Positions 63,999 through 64,000 of a stretch of DNA of 64,000 nt are shown here, piece after piece. Origin of the DNA: Pyronema omphalodes (taxonomy: Eukaryota; Ascomycota; Pezizomycetes; Pezizales; Pyronemataceae); NCBI GenBank assembly GCA_024516155.1, contig JAJJXM010000041.1, forward strand, positions 520,849 through 584,848, read 5' to 3'. The translations under genes and the position numbers were made by a program. Within the stretch, counting starts at the first letter, position 1, and every line of letters begins with the position of its first letter. The notes beneath the pieces were generated by a model. That model ran no database searches. It saw nothing but the letters and a program-made list of their open reading frames with translations, and was not told the origin of the DNA.

Positions 63999-64000
63999 AG

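Overview
The window is nuclear DNA of a filamentous ascomycete (Pezizomycotina). The evidence is short introns (about 50-135 nt) with GTATGT/GTAAGT-type donors and CTAAC/CTGAT branch sites, an ER Hsp70 ending in HDEL, and transposons of the Tad/I-type LINE, chromovirus (Ty3/gypsy) and Ty1/copia classes. A repeat-rich lineage is likely, but I cannot name the genus.

Positions 1-15.6 kb are a normal gene-bearing segment with four conserved housekeeping genes in two divergent pairs: cytochrome b5 (minus, cut by the left edge) and an Age2-like ArfGAP (plus); the ribosome-rescue GTPase HBS1 (minus, 8 exons) and the ER chaperone KAR2/BiP (plus). Between the ArfGAP and HBS1 lie three pure microsatellites of period 6, 8 and 12 bp.

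From 15.6 kb onward I see no convincing housekeeping gene. 15.6-20 kb holds a degenerate dispersed repeat family and a candidate pogo-type transposon end. 20-25.5 kb holds two decayed LINE copies in opposite orientations. 26-29.6 kb is a satellite-like array with a dimeric 1.8-kb higher-order unit. 30.6-37.5 kb is bounded by a pair of ~480-bp inverted repeats that enclose two further LINE relics and a decayed Ty3/gypsy relic carrying an internal duplication. 37.5-39.2 kb has a ~197-bp tandem repeat and a three-exon HMG-box-like gene broken by one in-frame stop. 39.3-43.4 kb is a giant imperfect palindrome made of 51-bp minisatellite units around a ~290-bp inverted core.

From 44.0 kb to the right edge the DNA is one nested insertion that can be dated by order. 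An old, stop-riddled copia element interrupted an unknown gene. A nearly intact chromodomain gypsy element later inserted into the copia gag, with target duplication ctcgc at 49035-49039 and 63994-63998. An intact LINE later inserted into one gypsy LTR, with a 14-bp duplication at 57372-57385 and 63437-63450. The rest of the copia element lies beyond the right edge.

The most interesting signals are the palindromic satellite, the nested insertion, a possible self-priming site and a TAATG stop-restart junction in the gypsy element, and a LINE 3' end that looks like a transduced flank.
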